A DNA stretch of 64,000 nt from Candidatus Obscuribacterales bacterium (GCA_020050835.1 JAGVKB010000138.1:29775-93774), one strand, 5' to 3'; shown: positions 44,105 to 54,286, counted from the stretch's first letter. The notes: a model not told the origin generated them from the sequence alone. Translations and numbers: made by a program.

Positions 44105-45529
44105 CTAGTTGGTCGCCTTGGTCTCGCCGTCTTGCCGGACGACCACGACTTCCGGGTGCTTCGACTTGAACAGCTTGATCTGCTCGTCGGTGCCTCGAAC
44201 GACCGCCTTGAAGACAAGCGGCTTTTCCCACCGGCAGCCGGACTCGACGAGCTGGAGAGCAAAGATCTCCCGCGCGCTCTTGACCAGGTAGGAGCCGGTT
44301 TTGGCAAGTTCTTCGAGACTATCGCCGCCAAGGGTGAGACCAAAGAGCGACTTCGGCAGGCGTGCCGACCGCTGAGCAGCAAGGTCGACCTGCCGCTGGA
44401 AGACGAGCCCATCATGGCTGTCCTGGTTGTCGGCCACATTGAGCTTGTCAGCACCGGGGATGATGGCACCTTCTTCGTCGATGTAGAACGACAGAGTCTC
44501 GTCACCCTTCTCATAAGTCACGATTACCTTGTCGCCAAGATGAATCGACCGCTTGAGAAGCTCGTTGCCGAGGACATCCTCCAGGTGAACCTTGAGCGTA
44601 CGCTTCATGTCCGAGACGCCGCCGTTGCTCTTGTCTGACTGCTCAAGAATGAAATCCTTGGCTTTGTCATCCACGTCAAGCACGAACAGATGACCGCGCG
44701 CGGTCTGCTTGAGGATGCGCTCCTGAATGCGAGCGATCTCGAAGTCGACCACTCTGCGGACCTCATCGGCGCCGAGCGGGTTGAAGATGACCACTTCGTC
44801 GATCCGGTTGTTGAACTCCGGACGAAACTCTTCGGTCATCGCGGCATGAACCATCGACTTGACGTCAGCGGTCGTCTTCTCGCGCCGAACGAAGCCCAGC
44901 TCCTTGCGCTGAAACTCCTTCATCCCCAGGTTGCTGGTCATGATGATGACGCAGTTGCTGAGGTCGACGCTCTGGTTGTTGCCGAGGTTGATCTTGCCGT
45001 TGTCAGTACCGCCCAACAGAAGGTCGTAGAGAGCGGGATGCGCCTTTTCGATCTCGTTGATGCGAATCCAGACAATCGGGCACTTCGACCCGCGACGAGA
45101 CGCCTCCAGATTGGTCTTGGCCAATTTGGCGGAAGGGTCGAACTTGGGCTCTTCGCCGCTTTCTTGATTGTCGGCCGGCGGTTTATAGCCGATGTAGCTG
45201 GGCGGAGCGCCGGTGAGCTTCATCACTTCGTGCTCCTTTTGCAGCTCGCCGCCCTCGAGCTCGATCATCGCATCCGGCGAGCCGTGGCAGAATTCCGCCG
45301 CGCACTCCACCGAGTAGCTCTTGCCGGTCCGGGAAGGCCCGGCGAAGATCAGAACCGCACGTGGTCGGCGCGGATTGGCAATCGGGTTGAGCCCGGTGCG
45401 GTAAGCACGGCCGAGCGCTGCTGTTGCCGCCGGTTGCCCGACGATTCGAGATTCCAGAAAGGTGAGCAGTTCCCGCTCGACGGGGCTCACTTCTTTTGTG
45501 TTCAGTTTGCGAAGTTTGCGTTCGCTCAT
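44105..45529 (-). CDS. ClpB/ClpA-type AAA+ ATPase with altered Walker B
   Basis: 474 aa, equivalent to one AAA_2 module plus D2-small domain of Clp/Hsp100 unfoldases; no N-domain or first ATPase ring. Walker A is GPSRTGKS, the arginine-finger region FRPEFNNRID. Walker B, normally hhhhDE(I/V)EKAHP, reads WIRINEIEKAHP, so the magnesium aspartate is replaced by Asn while the catalytic Glu stays. An insertion with KPPADNQESGEEPKFD precedes it. The last 100 residues are unrecognised. Hydrolysis may be slow or abolished. AGGGAG 9 nt before ATG 45529 sets the start. Confidence 0.82.
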   Translation of the reverse strand: MSERKLRKLNTKEVSPVERELLTFLESRIVGQPAATAALGRAYRTGLNPIANPRRPRAVLIFAGPSRTGKSYSVECAAEFCHGSPDAMIELEGGELQKEHEVMKLTGAPPSYIGYKPPADNQESGEEPKFDPSAKLAKTNLEASRRGSKCPIVWIRINEIEKAHPALYDLLLGGTDNGKINLGNNQSVDLSNCVIIMTSNLGMKEFQRKELGFVRREKTTADVKSMVHAAMTEEFRPEFNNRIDEVVIFNPLGADEVRRVVDFEIARIQERILKQTARGHLFVLDVDDKAKDFILEQSDKSNGGVSDMKRTLKVHLEDVLGNELLKRSIHLGDKVIVTYEKGDETLSFYIDEEGAIIPGADKLNVADNQDSHDGLVFQRQVDLAAQRSARLPKSLFGLTLGGDSLEELAKTGSYLVKSAREIFALQLVESGCRWEKPLVFKAVVRGTDEQIKLFKSKHPEVVVVRQDGETKATN

Positions 45530-45729
45530 AACAAAACTCCCTACCGCCCTGAAAGAGGCGGTTAATTCTTCGTTGAGTGAGGCGGCGTACAGACACGCCG
45601 CAATGGTTAGGGAGCCAAGACACACGGGGTCCGGGCTCGACATCGAAATCAGACCAGCGAGCGACTCGCAGGTCTCAGACAGACAGGAATGGCTCCCTGC
45701 ACCTTAGCGCTGATCGCACCGAGATACAG
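45530..45729. other. Upstream region of the AAA+ gene
   Basis: About 200 bp between the AAA+ and CYTH genes, both on the minus strand. GGGAGCCA and TGGCTCCC, about 80 nt apart (45610 and 45689), could close a long structured leader. Otherwise nothing is seen. Confidence 0.3.
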
Positions 45730-46404
45730 CTAGGACACCGCCGCGATGCTCCGCTTCAGCATTTCCATGTAGGAGAGCTTAACCGGTTCGCGGGCTTCTC
45801 CGAGTAGTGATGAGACGAATTCGGCGATCTGTTGCCTGGCCGGCGTGACATCCGCTCCAACCGGAACGAGAATCTCAACCTCCAAGTAACAACCGGAGTA
45901 CACCCCCAGATTGTCGACCGAATCGAGACTGACTACCGCTTCGAGCCCCGACAAGCAACCTTCGAACAACCGGCGATGCTTGCTGAAGCTCAGCAGTTCC
46001 GAACCTTTCAGCCAGCGACCGGCTACCAGCAGCAGTCCAGCCAGCGTTCCGGTAATCTCCCGTTCGGTCTCCTTTCGCTCTTTGCCACCATCAGCAGTGA
46101 CAACCCAGCTCTTGAGAGTCAGAACGGTGCGAGCCAGCTTCTCGTCTTCCAATTCCTTGCGGACTCGCATCATGTCACCGGCGTTCTGCGTGGGCAGGAA
46201 ACTGTCGGTCATTGTGACTTGCCCTGCCGCAGTGAATGATAGCGTCGACAGCTTATCAGGCAGGCAGTCGGATTCCTCTTTCGTCAGGCGAAACTTTCGC
46301 TCCACCTCAAGATAACTCTTGGTTTCCTCGCGGCCCGAAGGTGCGTCTGACATTCGAACCAGCCTATTCACCAGGCTCTCGAAAAGTCGCCGTATGGATT
46401 CCAC
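45730..46404 (-). CDS. CYTH-domain (triphosphate tunnel) protein
   Basis: 224 aa. LEVERKF gives the ExExK signature near the N-terminus of the CYTH fold. Alternating basic and acidic strands (RVRKELEDEKLARTVLTLKSW, then YLEVEILVP) line the tunnel. Family members hydrolyse inorganic triphosphate, thiamine triphosphate or make cAMP; a tripolyphosphatase role is the most general guess. GTG 46404 has AGGAGG 9 nt upstream and is preferred to the first ATG at 46443 or the internal ATG at 46353. Confidence 0.8.
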   Translation of the reverse strand: MESIRRLFESLVNRLVRMSDAPSGREETKSYLEVERKFRLTKEESDCLPDKLSTLSFTAAGQVTMTDSFLPTQNAGDMMRVRKELEDEKLARTVLTLKSWVVTADGGKERKETEREITGTLAGLLLVAGRWLKGSELLSFSKHRRLFEGCLSGLEAVVSLDSVDNLGVYSGCYLEVEILVPVGADVTPARQQIAEFVSSLLGEAREPVKLSYMEMLKRSIAAVS

Positions 46405-46657
46405 TTGGTTGAACCTCCTACTGAAGCCGAGACAGTCTGCCAAAACTTACACAATAGCCGCTTGCCGACCTAACTCCAGCTATTGTTGCAACCATCCGAA
46501 CTCTCAGAGCCAAACTTCTTCAAGCTTGCCAGAGCAAGTGAAAACAGTATGCGTGGGCGCAGTGATGGTCCGGAAATAACTGGTTTGGTTGCCTGGGCTC
46601 CTGGGTTACGTTTAGAAACAGCTATAGGCATACCTTAGCTCTGAGCTCTCTTGAAAA

Positions 46658-46686
46658 GCGATTCTTGATTGCTACTCAAGAATCGC
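46658..46686 (-). terminator. Perfect 11-bp hairpin
   Basis: GCGATTCTTGA, a 7-nt loop and TCAAGAATCGC. On the minus strand it is followed by TTTTC, which would make it a terminator of an unannotated minus-strand transcript from the gene-free region. Confidence 0.4.
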
Positions 46687-47118
46687 CCTTCTTGTACCTC
46701 TCCACCGGGACGATTCCAAGCAGTCGCAAGTATAAGAATTCAAGCCCTTCGCCCTGTATCGCCCTTAAACCAAGAACAATTGTGGGGTATCCACACCGAG
46801 TCTCGACACGACTAGCAAAGCTTTACCGCAACAAGCCAAACACGATTATGAACAAAATATAAATACACAGCTCGCGCAAAGGCTTTAACTCGCATTTCCC
46901 GTTTTGTTACGTTGAGGATATCTTCCCTTCAATCTCATCAGGTCAGCATCAGACTCAGCCCCAATTCCTGCCTGGAATAACATCGCCTAGAGGCAATCCT
47001 GAGCTTCATCGGGATTGCTTCGCCTCTGCGTCTGCGCTCGACCACAACTAACTGTTCCTTAGCCCAGCGTCGGTTCGCGCTCGGGCCTTTTCACTTCACG
47101 CCCGGCAAGCTGCCTCGC

Positions 47119-47167
47119 TCGGCATCACACGCCTCGTGCACCGTAGTGCGCAAGAGCGTGATGCCGA
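47119..47167 (+). other. Stem-loop in the acyltransferase leader
   Basis: TCGGCATCAC and GTGATGCCGA form a 10-bp closing stem with further pairing (GTGCAC/GTGCGC) inside. It ends 65 nt before the GTG start at 47233. It may be a regulatory leader or a small-RNA element. Confidence 0.35.
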
Positions 47168-47232
47168 ACCAGGCAACTGTCTGGCGACTCGAATTCGCCC
47201 CGTTTTTTGGGGTTCTGATCTAGGAGCAAGCC

Positions 47233-48051
47233 GTGAAGAAGTCCTTCAGTCGGGGCTCGCTGCTCGCATCAAGCTTCATCAGCACTTGGCGCAAGAAGTA
47301 TCGCGAGTACGCCACCCTCTGCCTAACCAGCGGATTTATTCCAACAACCTTTCTGCCTCTACAATTCATCGCCAGGCTTTTAGCTCGTCTCTGGCTTTTC
47401 ATACAGGTAGGCCGAGTTCGAGTTGTAGGCGCTGACAATCTCTCGACCTCTGGACGTATCATCTTCTGCCCGAATCACAGCTCTATGCTGGACGCAATTT
47501 TGATCTACGCAATCATGAAGCGCTGGCCTCGATACATGACCGCTTACGAGGAGATGCGCGGGGTTGGTGGATTGAAAGCGATTGTAATGGGTGCTTTTGG
47601 AAGCTTTCCGGTAGACCGCACCCAAGGAAAGACCGTCCTCGAGCCCGCCATAAAAGTCCTGATGTCGGGACAACCGATGGTGCTCTTTCCGGAAGGCAAG
47701 ATTAGCCCAACCGGCGAATACCTGCCGTTCAAACGCGGTGCAGCGGTAATCGCCAACAGCACCTATGAAAGGCTCGCAATGAAGGAGCCGGTTGCCATCG
47801 TTCCTATTCACATCTGCTACCACAAGCGCGATGTTACCTCAGCCGGCGGTCCTTACAGCCGGATGGGACTAAAATGGCGCGGCGGTGTGACCGTTACGGT
47901 CGGCAAGCCAATTTACATCCACGAACTTCCTTCCCGCAAGCCGGAGGATGTGATGGCTGTAGTCCGCGGCGCAGTCAAGCTGCATTCTTGCCATACAACT
48001 CCAGGCGACAAGCTTATACCGCCGGCTGCGAGCGCTCTCTGGAAGCCATGA
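47233..48051 (+). CDS. plsC: 1-acyl-sn-glycerol-3-phosphate acyltransferase (PlsC type)
   Basis: 272 aa membrane-associated enzyme that acylates lysophosphatidic acid in phospholipid synthesis. It has the catalytic HX4D (NHSSMLD near 80) and the substrate motif FPEGKISPTGEYLPFKRGA. One N-terminal hydrophobic segment (about 36-58). GTG start with AGGAG 6 nt upstream. Single-gene unit with a strong hairpin behind it. Paralogues may use other acyl acceptors. Confidence 0.87.
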   Translation: MKKSFSRGSLLASSFISTWRKKYREYATLCLTSGFIPTTFLPLQFIARLLARLWLFIQVGRVRVVGADNLSTSGRIIFCPNHSSMLDAILIYAIMKRWPRYMTAYEEMRGVGGLKAIVMGAFGSFPVDRTQGKTVLEPAIKVLMSGQPMVLFPEGKISPTGEYLPFKRGAAVIANSTYERLAMKEPVAIVPIHICYHKRDVTSAGGPYSRMGLKWRGGVTVTVGKPIYIHELPSRKPEDVMAVVRGAVKLHSCHTTPGDKLIPPAASALWKP

Positions 48052-48074
48052 GGTAAGTCAATCCAGGCGTCATG

Positions 48075-48113
48075 GGAGCGGGAGAGTATGTTTATCGACA
48101 CCTCTCCCGCTCC
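48075..48113 (+). terminator. Terminator hairpin after plsC
   Basis: GGAGCGGGAGAG and CTCTCCCGCTCC form a perfect 12-bp stem with a 15-nt loop followed by ATCTCTTTG, 23 nt after the plsC stop. The rest of the gap to 48399 shows nothing clear. Confidence 0.75.
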
Positions 48114-48399
48114 ATCTCTTTGTAATGAATTTCAAGTATTTTTGTCGATTCTTACTATACCACCTCGTTGCAGTCGGTGTTCGCTCTCATTACGGACAAC
48201 TCCGGTTGAGTCAAAAGCCGGATCGCCACAACCGATAGAGACTATTGGCATACGGCTTCAGCCATTCGCCGATCACCTCCTGTCTACAAATTCGATCAAG
48301 ACAATTGGCTCGGTAAGCAGACTGCAGCATCATTACAGTTTGAACTGCGCAGCAAAGGGGAACATGTAAGGTGCGTGGACGGATCGCGGAGACACCGGT

Positions 48400-49377
48400 G
48401 TGAACTACGATAGACAGCCCGAGGGGCCCAGACAAGGCCGTCCTCAGGATGCTGACAAAAATGATGAGAGCCAGTTTCCGCGACCAACCAGCCGCCCTAA
48501 TTCCCAGTCCGCCAATTCGGACTGTAACACCGGCTCTCAACTGCCGATTCAATCTCTTACGAGCAAACTACACTCAGCTCCCAACGATCCTCGCTACAAC
48601 ACCGGCTCTCGCATTCCGGCAGTTCCACCCCAGCCCAACTACAGCCAGTTAGATCCTCGCTACAACACCGGCTCTCGCATTCCGGCAGTTCCACCCCAGC
48701 CCAACCACAGCCAGTTAGATCCCCGTTACAACACCGGCTCTCACATTCCGCCGGTACCGCCACAACCCAACTACAGTCAGCCGGATCCTCGCTACAACAC
48801 CGGCTCTCGTATTCCCTCGGTGCCGGCAAGAACTTCAAGCGAAGACAATGGTCTGCAAACTCCGATTCCTTCGTTGACAAGCAAACTAAGTTCACCGCAC
48901 CCCGGATATGGCAGTCAAAACGGTTTTTCAAGACCAGATCCGACCGCTCAAAGCAAACCGAGCGTTAGTCGCCCCGACCCAGGCTTTGAATCCGGAGTAC
49001 ATCGAACGACCAAGCCGTTTCGGACCGGCGAGGACGCCGATCTGCTGCGCGAGATAGTTCAGCAGTCTCGCAAGCAACCGCTGGACGTTCAACGCATGAC
49101 GACCCAGGAGATTCGCGCCTTAAAAGTGACTTCCGAGTTCGAGACGCTCGCTGGAGTATCGATCCGCCGCCAGGTTCAACGGTTTTTCTCTGGCTTGCTA
49201 TCGGGATTGACCGGTCTATTCAGTCGGCATAACAACGAACACAAGAATCAGTGCGCCATTTATGGGCACGTCGTGCTGGAGGGTTGGACCGGACCTTATC
49301 CAAAATGCGACAAGTGCGGAGCTCAGGTTACTTCTGCCGATCAGCTACGCGGCACCGCTCCCAAGAAAAGCAGCTGA
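48400..49377 (+). CDS. Tandem-repeat protein with C-terminal zinc-ribbon-like end
   Basis: 325 aa, not recognised. Residues about 63-150 are four 22-residue repeats (consensus start DPRYNTGSRIPAVPPQP), part of a longer Pro/Ser/Asn-rich disordered region (1-215). A helical stretch with a short hydrophobic segment (FFSGLLSGLTGLFS) follows at about 265-280, then H, C and CDKCG that may bind zinc. No signal peptide. GTG start after GGAG. Possibly a scaffold or cell-envelope-associated protein. Confidence 0.62.
   Translation: MNYDRQPEGPRQGRPQDADKNDESQFPRPTSRPNSQSANSDCNTGSQLPIQSLTSKLHSAPNDPRYNTGSRIPAVPPQPNYSQLDPRYNTGSRIPAVPPQPNHSQLDPRYNTGSHIPPVPPQPNYSQPDPRYNTGSRIPSVPARTSSEDNGLQTPIPSLTSKLSSPHPGYGSQNGFSRPDPTAQSKPSVSRPDPGFESGVHRTTKPFRTGEDADLLREIVQQSRKQPLDVQRMTTQEIRALKVTSEFETLAGVSIRRQVQRFFSGLLSGLTGLFSRHNNEHKNQCAIYGHVVLEGWTGPYPKCDKCGAQVTSADQLRGTAPKKSS
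48586..48849 (+). repeat. Four tandem 66-bp repeats
   Basis: Units begin at 48586, 48652, 48718 and 48784, exactly 66 bp apart, each opening GATCC(T/C)CG(C/T)TACAA. The first two are nearly identical, the third and fourth diverge at synonymous and a few coding sites. Length is a multiple of three, so copy number can vary without frameshift. Confidence 0.9.
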
Positions 49378-49489
49378 AACTCGCTAGCTTTACAGTTGAA
49401 AGCCGCGTGCTGAGAGCGCACTTATCTAGGCGAAGCTGATTCGCGGTAAACTCAACGTTTGCTGACACGCTACCAAGAGAGGTTTGCCC

Positions 49490-49687
49490 ATGCTGAAATC
49501 CGAAGCTGAGCACTTCGTGCGACGTGCTATCGAGGAAACAGGCGCTCAATTTACCGACGAACAGGTTCAAGCGCTGGCATACATGATGACGAAAATCACT
49601 GGCCGCATGGTTGAAGAAGCGATGGCTTCAAATAAGAGCAGCAACCAAGGTGGATCTGGCGGAAAGCCACGTTTCTTTGCCGACTGA
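49490..49687 (+). CDS. Small helical protein, unknown
   Basis: 65 aa from ATG 49490 (GAGAGG upstream), chosen over TTG 49484. Predicted two-helix N-terminal part (SEAEHFVRRAIEETG, VQALAYMMTKITGRMVEEAM) and a Gly/Ser-rich tail. It precedes the M20/dap operon by 41 nt and could be its first gene. Not recognised. Confidence 0.5.
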   Translation: MLKSEAEHFVRRAIEETGAQFTDEQVQALAYMMTKITGRMVEEAMASNKSSNQGGSGGKPRFFAD

Positions 49688-49728
49688 GCAAGCATTCCTA
49701 ATATCCCTTCCGAATCGAAACGAAAACG

Positions 49729-50913
49729 ATGCCAAGAACTACTACCATCCTTGAAGAAGCTCGGCAACTGCAAGATGAAATTGTGACCTTGCGACGCCGC
49801 CTGCATCAAATGCCGGAATTGAGTTTTCAGGAGCATGAGACTTCGACTGTGGTCGCTGAAAAGCTCGAGCGATTGGGATTTTCCGTCAAGACCGGGCTGG
49901 CTGGCACTGGCGTCACCGGCGACATCGGTGAGGGTGTGACTGTCGCCATTAGAGCCGACATGGATGCGTTGCCTGTGCAAGAAGTAAACGATGCCTCCTA
50001 TCGATCGAAGAAGATTGGTGTCATGCACGCATGCGGGCACGACGCTCATATGTCGTGCGCAATCGGAGCAGCGAAGCTGCTTTCAGCAAGCAAACCTGCC
50101 GGCCGCTACAGAATTCTGTTTCAGCCGGCCGAAGAGTTTGGCGATCAAGAAGGAAAATCCGGCGCCTACAGAATGATCGAAGCCGGCGCGATGACCGATG
50201 TCGATGCGGTGATCGGGCTGCACGTTGATGCTTCGCTTCCAGCTGGTAAGGTCGGCTTGATTCCCGGACCGATTACGGCCGCAGCGGACACTTTCAAATT
50301 GATTGTGACAGGTAAAGGTGGTCACGGCGCCTACCCGGAAACAACGGTCGACTCAATTGTGATTGCTTCACAGATTATTCAAGCTATACAGCAGATCGTG
50401 TCGCGACGGATCTCTCCACTGGATCCGGCAGTCGTCACGGTCGGGTCGATCCACAGCGAAAGCGAGCGAGGCAATGTCATTTCACCGGCAGTAACTATGG
50501 AGGGCACGATCCGCAGTTTCACCGCTCCGGTGCGCGAAAAACTGATCGCCGAGCTCGAGCGAGCTTGCTCGATCGCCCGCGTATTGGGAGGCGATTACCA
50601 GTTGCATTGGGAACTGGGCTACCCACCGACGGTAAACGATCCAGCCATTACGGAAGTCATGAGAGAGGCGGCCTGCGATTTGATCGGTCCGGATAATGTA
50701 ATCAACATCGAACCTAAGACCTGGGGCGAAGACTTCTCCATGTTGGCCCAAAAAGCGCCGGGAGCATTCATGCTGCTTGGCGTCGAGGTATCCGGAGATC
50801 GCCGCGCTCATCACAGTCCAAACTTTGACATCGATGAATCAGGGCTCTATATCGGAAGCGCGATCTTCGCCGAAACAGCCAGACGATTGGTCGATGTGCT
50901 GAGCAGGAAGTAG
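49729..50913 (+). CDS. M20 amidohydrolase (N-acyl-amino-acid deacylase type)
   Basis: 394 aa zinc amidohydrolase of the hippurate hydrolase/N-acetyl-diaminopimelate deacetylase group. Metal-site motifs RADMDALPV, MHACGHDAH and FQPAEE are intact, as is the dimerisation domain glycine block GKGGHGAYP. It begins a tight series with dapC, dapD and dapE. DapE is already present, so this enzyme may deacylate another amino acid derivative or provide an alternative lysine-pathway step. Confidence 0.87.
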   Translation: MPRTTTILEEARQLQDEIVTLRRRLHQMPELSFQEHETSTVVAEKLERLGFSVKTGLAGTGVTGDIGEGVTVAIRADMDALPVQEVNDASYRSKKIGVMHACGHDAHMSCAIGAAKLLSASKPAGRYRILFQPAEEFGDQEGKSGAYRMIEAGAMTDVDAVIGLHVDASLPAGKVGLIPGPITAAADTFKLIVTGKGGHGAYPETTVDSIVIASQIIQAIQQIVSRRISPLDPAVVTVGSIHSESERGNVISPAVTMEGTIRSFTAPVREKLIAELERACSIARVLGGDYQLHWELGYPPTVNDPAITEVMREAACDLIGPDNVINIEPKTWGEDFSMLAQKAPGAFMLLGVEVSGDRRAHHSPNFDIDESGLYIGSAIFAETARRLVDVLSRK

Positions 50914-50932
50914 TGACAGCCCGATTCGCTCG

Positions 50933-52147
50933 ATGAACCAGAACATCGCCAAGCTGCAACCGTATCCGTTCGAGAAATTGTCGGCTTTGAAAGCCGGCAT
51001 AAATCCACCTGCGAATCTAAAACCGATCTCGCTTTCAATCGGCGAGCCACAACATCAGGCGCCTTCCTTTGTGGCAGTGGAAGTTACCGCATCGTTAGCC
51101 GGGCTCTCTCGTTATCCTACTATCGCCGGGTCGCTCGAGCTGAGAGAGTCGATCAAGACTTGGCTTTGCAACAGATTCAAACTGAAATCCGGCTCGCTTG
51201 ATATCGAACGCCACATATTGCCAGTAAACGGTACTCGCGAAGCGCTTTTCGCCTTTGCTCAAGCTGTAGTAGCGGCCGGAGCGGAGTCGCTGGTCTTGAT
51301 GCCCAACCCCTTCTATCAAATCTACGAGGGCGCGGCAATACTGGCCGGAGCCGCTCCCTGGTTCATGAACATTTCCGCTGAAGCCGGCTATCTGCCTGAC
51401 TTCAATGCCGTGCCGGAACAGGCCTGGCAGCGTTGCAAACTGATCTATATCTGCTCTCCCGGCAACCCGACCGGCACGGTTCTGGGAATGGCCCAGCTGA
51501 AGCAACTGATTGAGTTGTCAGACCGTTTCGACTTCGTAATCGCTTCAGACGAATGTTACTCAGAGATCTACCTGGACGAGAACGCTCCGCCGGTTGGCCT
51601 ATTGGAAGCAGCTGCCGCGCTCGGTCGCGACGACTATCGAAACTGCGTCTGTTTCCACAGCTTGTCCAAACGTTCAAACCTGCCCGGTATGCGCTCCGGA
51701 TTTGTCGCCGGCGATGCCACCATTCTGGAGAGATTTCGTCTCTACCGAACCTATCACGGCTGCTCGATGTCGCCACCCTACCAGGCGGCCAGCATTAAGG
51801 CCTGGTCGGATGAGAACCATGTCAGGGCCAATCGTGACTTGTACCGTAAAAAGTTTGACGCTGTGCTGACCATTCTTTCACCGGTAATGAAAGTCTATCG
51901 GCCGGATGCCAGCTTTTACCTGTGGCCGGAGACAGAGATTGACGATGCTAAATTCGCCAGAGAATTGTATCGGTTGTACAATCTAACCGTGCTGCCTGGC
52001 TCTTACCTGTCGCGCGCTACCGGTTCTTTCAATCCCGGTCAAAATCGCATTCGACTGGCGCTGGTCGCTACGCTTGACGAATGCGTTGAAGCCGCAGAAC
52101 GCATCCGCGACTTTGTTCAAAGCACCCGAGGAGCTAGAAATGACTGA
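50933..52147 (+). CDS. dapC: N-succinyl-diaminopimelate aminotransferase
   Basis: 404 aa class I/II aminotransferase that makes N-succinyl-LL-diaminopimelate in the succinylase route to lysine and peptidoglycan. [10 protein letters not shown] binds substrate, [15 protein letters not shown] holds the PLP lysine. Placement directly before dapD (8-nt overlap) and dapE supports the specific name over a generic aminotransferase. No clear Shine-Dalgarno is needed if coupled to the M20 gene, 19 nt upstream. Confidence 0.88.
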   Translation: MNQNIAKLQPYPFEKLSALKAGINPPANLKPISLSIGEPQHQAPSFVAVEVTASLAGLSRYPTIAGSLELRESIKTWLCNRFKLKSGSLDIERHILPVNGTREALFAFAQAVVAAGAESLVLMPNPFYQIYEGAAILAGAAPWFMNISAEAGYLPDFNAVPEQAWQRCKLIYICSPGNPTGTVLGMAQLKQLIELSDRFDFVIASDECYSEIYLDENAPPVGLLEAAAALGRDDYRNCVCFHSLSKRSNLPGMRSGFVAGDATILERFRLYRTYHGCSMSPPYQAASIKAWSDENHVRANRDLYRKKFDAVLTILSPVMKVYRPDASFYLWPETEIDDAKFARELYRLYNLTVLPGSYLSRATGSFNPGQNRIRLALVATLDECVEAAERIRDFVQSTRGARND

Positions 52148-52991
52148 CCAAATCACTGCCGCCATGCCGACTCACGAACTCGAGCCGATCATCGCGCAAG
52201 CTTTCGAGCACCGCCTGGAGATCACAGCCGACAAAGTAAGTCCGCCGGTGCGATCGGCTGTCATGCAAGCTTTGGAAGCGCTCGACAATGGGTCGGCGCG
52301 CGTCGCCGAAAAGATAAACGGCAGCTGGATTGTCCACGAATGGCTCAAAAAGGCTGTTCTGCTCTCCTTTCGAATTCAGAAAAACGTGGTGATGAGCTCC
52401 GGCTATACCAACTTTTATGACAAGGTGCCGCCCAAATTCGCTGACTGCGACAGCAAGACTTTCGACAGCGGCGGCTTTCGAATTGTCCCGCCGGCAGCCG
52501 TTCGTTACGGTTCTTACATCGCCAGCGATGTAGTGGTGATGCCTGCGTTCGTCAATATCGGAGCATACGTCGGCAGCGGCACGATGATTGACACCTGGGC
52601 TACCGTCGGTTCTTGCGCTCAAGTGGGCAAGAATGTGCACATTTCAGGAGGCGCCGGGCTCGGCGGCGTCCTCGAGCCGTTGCAAGCACAGCCTACAATC
52701 ATCGAAGACAACTGCTTCATCGGCGCTCGCTCGGAGATAGTGGAAGGGGTGATCGTCGAAGAAGGCTCGGTTATCTCCATGGGGGTGTTCATCGGGCAAA
52801 GCACGAAGATTCTCGATCGCGCCACCGGCAAGATTTCTTATGGCCGCGTGCCGGCCGGCTCGGTCGTGGTGCCCGGCAACCTACCGGCTCCGGACGGCAG
52901 CTACAGCCTTTATTGTGCGGTCATCGTCAAACGCGTCGACGAAAAAACCAGAAGCAAAGTAAGCATCAACGAGCTCCTGCGCGACATCTAG
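52140..52991 (+). CDS. dapD: Tetrahydrodipicolinate N-succinyltransferase
   Basis: 283 aa, normal for DapD. N-terminal helical domain, then a left-handed beta-helix of hexapeptide repeats (about 120-250, including [14 protein letters not shown] and [15 protein letters not shown]). Transfers succinyl from succinyl-CoA to tetrahydrodipicolinate. The ATG overlaps the end of dapC and follows GAGGAG. Confidence 0.95.
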   Translation: MTDQITAAMPTHELEPIIAQAFEHRLEITADKVSPPVRSAVMQALEALDNGSARVAEKINGSWIVHEWLKKAVLLSFRIQKNVVMSSGYTNFYDKVPPKFADCDSKTFDSGGFRIVPPAAVRYGSYIASDVVVMPAFVNIGAYVGSGTMIDTWATVGSCAQVGKNVHISGGAGLGGVLEPLQAQPTIIEDNCFIGARSEIVEGVIVEEGSVISMGVFIGQSTKILDRATGKISYGRVPAGSVVVPGNLPAPDGSYSLYCAVIVKRVDEKTRSKVSINELLRDI

Positions 52992-53011
52992 AGGCAACAC
53001 TCGAAAGTTTG

Positions 53012-54148
53012 ATGGATGTTTTGTCAGAGACTGCCGCACTTACTGCTTCGTTAATTGCGAGGCGCTCCTTGACTCCGGCCGACGAAGGCTGCCAGGAATT
53101 GATCGCCAACCGCTTGCAACAAGCCGGTTTCACCAACGAGCACTTACCGTTCGGACCGGTGAAAAACCTCTGGTCGCGGCGCGGCTCGAAAGCGCCGCTT
53201 TTGGTTTTTGCCGGACATACCGATGTCGTGCCCAGCGGTCCGGAGGAGCTCTGGACCTTTCGGCCGTTCGAGCCTACCGTCAAAGACGGCTTCCTTTACG
53301 GGCGCGGAGCGGCAGACATGAAAGGTGGATTGGCAGCAATGGTGACGGCTGCCGAACGATTCGTCGCCGCGTCTCCTCAACACAACGGGTCGATCGCTTT
53401 TCTTCTGACAAGTGACGAGGAGGGACCATCTACTGATGGCACCGTCAAAGTCATGGAACACCTCTGTGCCCGGATGGAGAGAATCGACTGGTGCATCGTC
53501 GGTGAGCCATCCTCGGTTAACACCATGGGCGATACCATCAAGCACGGCCGCCGGGGCTCATTGACCGGAATCCTGACTGTTGCCGGCACTCAAGGCCATG
53601 TCGCCTATCCCCAACTGGCCAAGAATCCGATTCATCTGGCCGCGCCGGCAGTCGCCGAGCTCTGCTCCATCGCCTGGGACAGCGGCAATGCAACCTTTCC
53701 GGCAACCACTTTGCAGTTCTCCAATATCAATTCCGGAACTGGCGCGGACAATGTGATTCCCTCAGCCTTAAAAGCTGTTTTCAACCTGCGCTTCTCAACC
53801 GAAATCTCGCCTGAAAAGATCAAGCAGACGGTTGAAACAGTGCTCGAAAAGCACCAGTTGAGCTGGGAGATCGATTGGCGTCTTTCCGGAAAGCCATTTC
53901 TCACTGCGCCAGGCGAACTGACCGAAGCGGTCGTCGCGTCGGTGCGCGAGATTACCGGCATCGAATCGGAGCTCTCCACCACCGGCGGCACCTCCGATGG
54001 GCGCTTCATCGCGCCGACCGGCGCGCAAGTAGTCGAATTGGGCGTCGTTAACGCCACCATTCACAAAGTTGACGAATGTGTAAGCATCTCCCAGCTGGAT
54101 GACCTGAGCGCCGTTTACGAACGTATTCTCACAAAGCTTTTGAGCTGA
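53012..54148 (+). CDS. dapE: Succinyl-diaminopimelate desuccinylase
   Basis: 378 aa (family about 375). M20 zinc peptidase fold: [11 protein letters not shown] and [10 protein letters not shown] carry the first metal ligands, [11 protein letters not shown] the catalytic glutamate, and the C-terminal [11 protein letters not shown] is typical of DapE. Releases succinate to give LL-diaminopimelate. ATG 53012 lies 20 nt after dapD and is chosen over a much longer frame that overlaps dapD. Confidence 0.95.
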   Translation: MDVLSETAALTASLIARRSLTPADEGCQELIANRLQQAGFTNEHLPFGPVKNLWSRRGSKAPLLVFAGHTDVVPSGPEELWTFRPFEPTVKDGFLYGRGAADMKGGLAAMVTAAERFVAASPQHNGSIAFLLTSDEEGPSTDGTVKVMEHLCARMERIDWCIVGEPSSVNTMGDTIKHGRRGSLTGILTVAGTQGHVAYPQLAKNPIHLAAPAVAELCSIAWDSGNATFPATTLQFSNINSGTGADNVIPSALKAVFNLRFSTEISPEKIKQTVETVLEKHQLSWEIDWRLSGKPFLTAPGELTEAVVASVREITGIESELSTTGGTSDGRFIAPTGAQVVELGVVNATIHKVDECVSISQLDDLSAVYERILTKLLS

Positions 54149-54286
54149 GCTTGTCGGCGATCAATCGAGCTCGAACCAGAAGCCCTAGCTTGGCAATCCA
54201 AAGCTTCAATGGCGCCGACCAGAAATCAAGTAGAGAAATGATGTTATAAAAGTCTCCTCTAGCGTTTGTGGAGTGATATTCAGGAA

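Larger units (their letters stand above)
46405..47232. other. 828-bp gene-free region rich in hairpins
   Basis: No supported protein gene. It contains perfect or near-perfect inverted repeats at 46658-46686, 46989-47027, 47119-47167 and CCCC/GGGG with a T-rich loop at 47198-47212. It could encode one or more small RNAs or a long leader of the acyltransferase gene. Confidence 0.45.
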
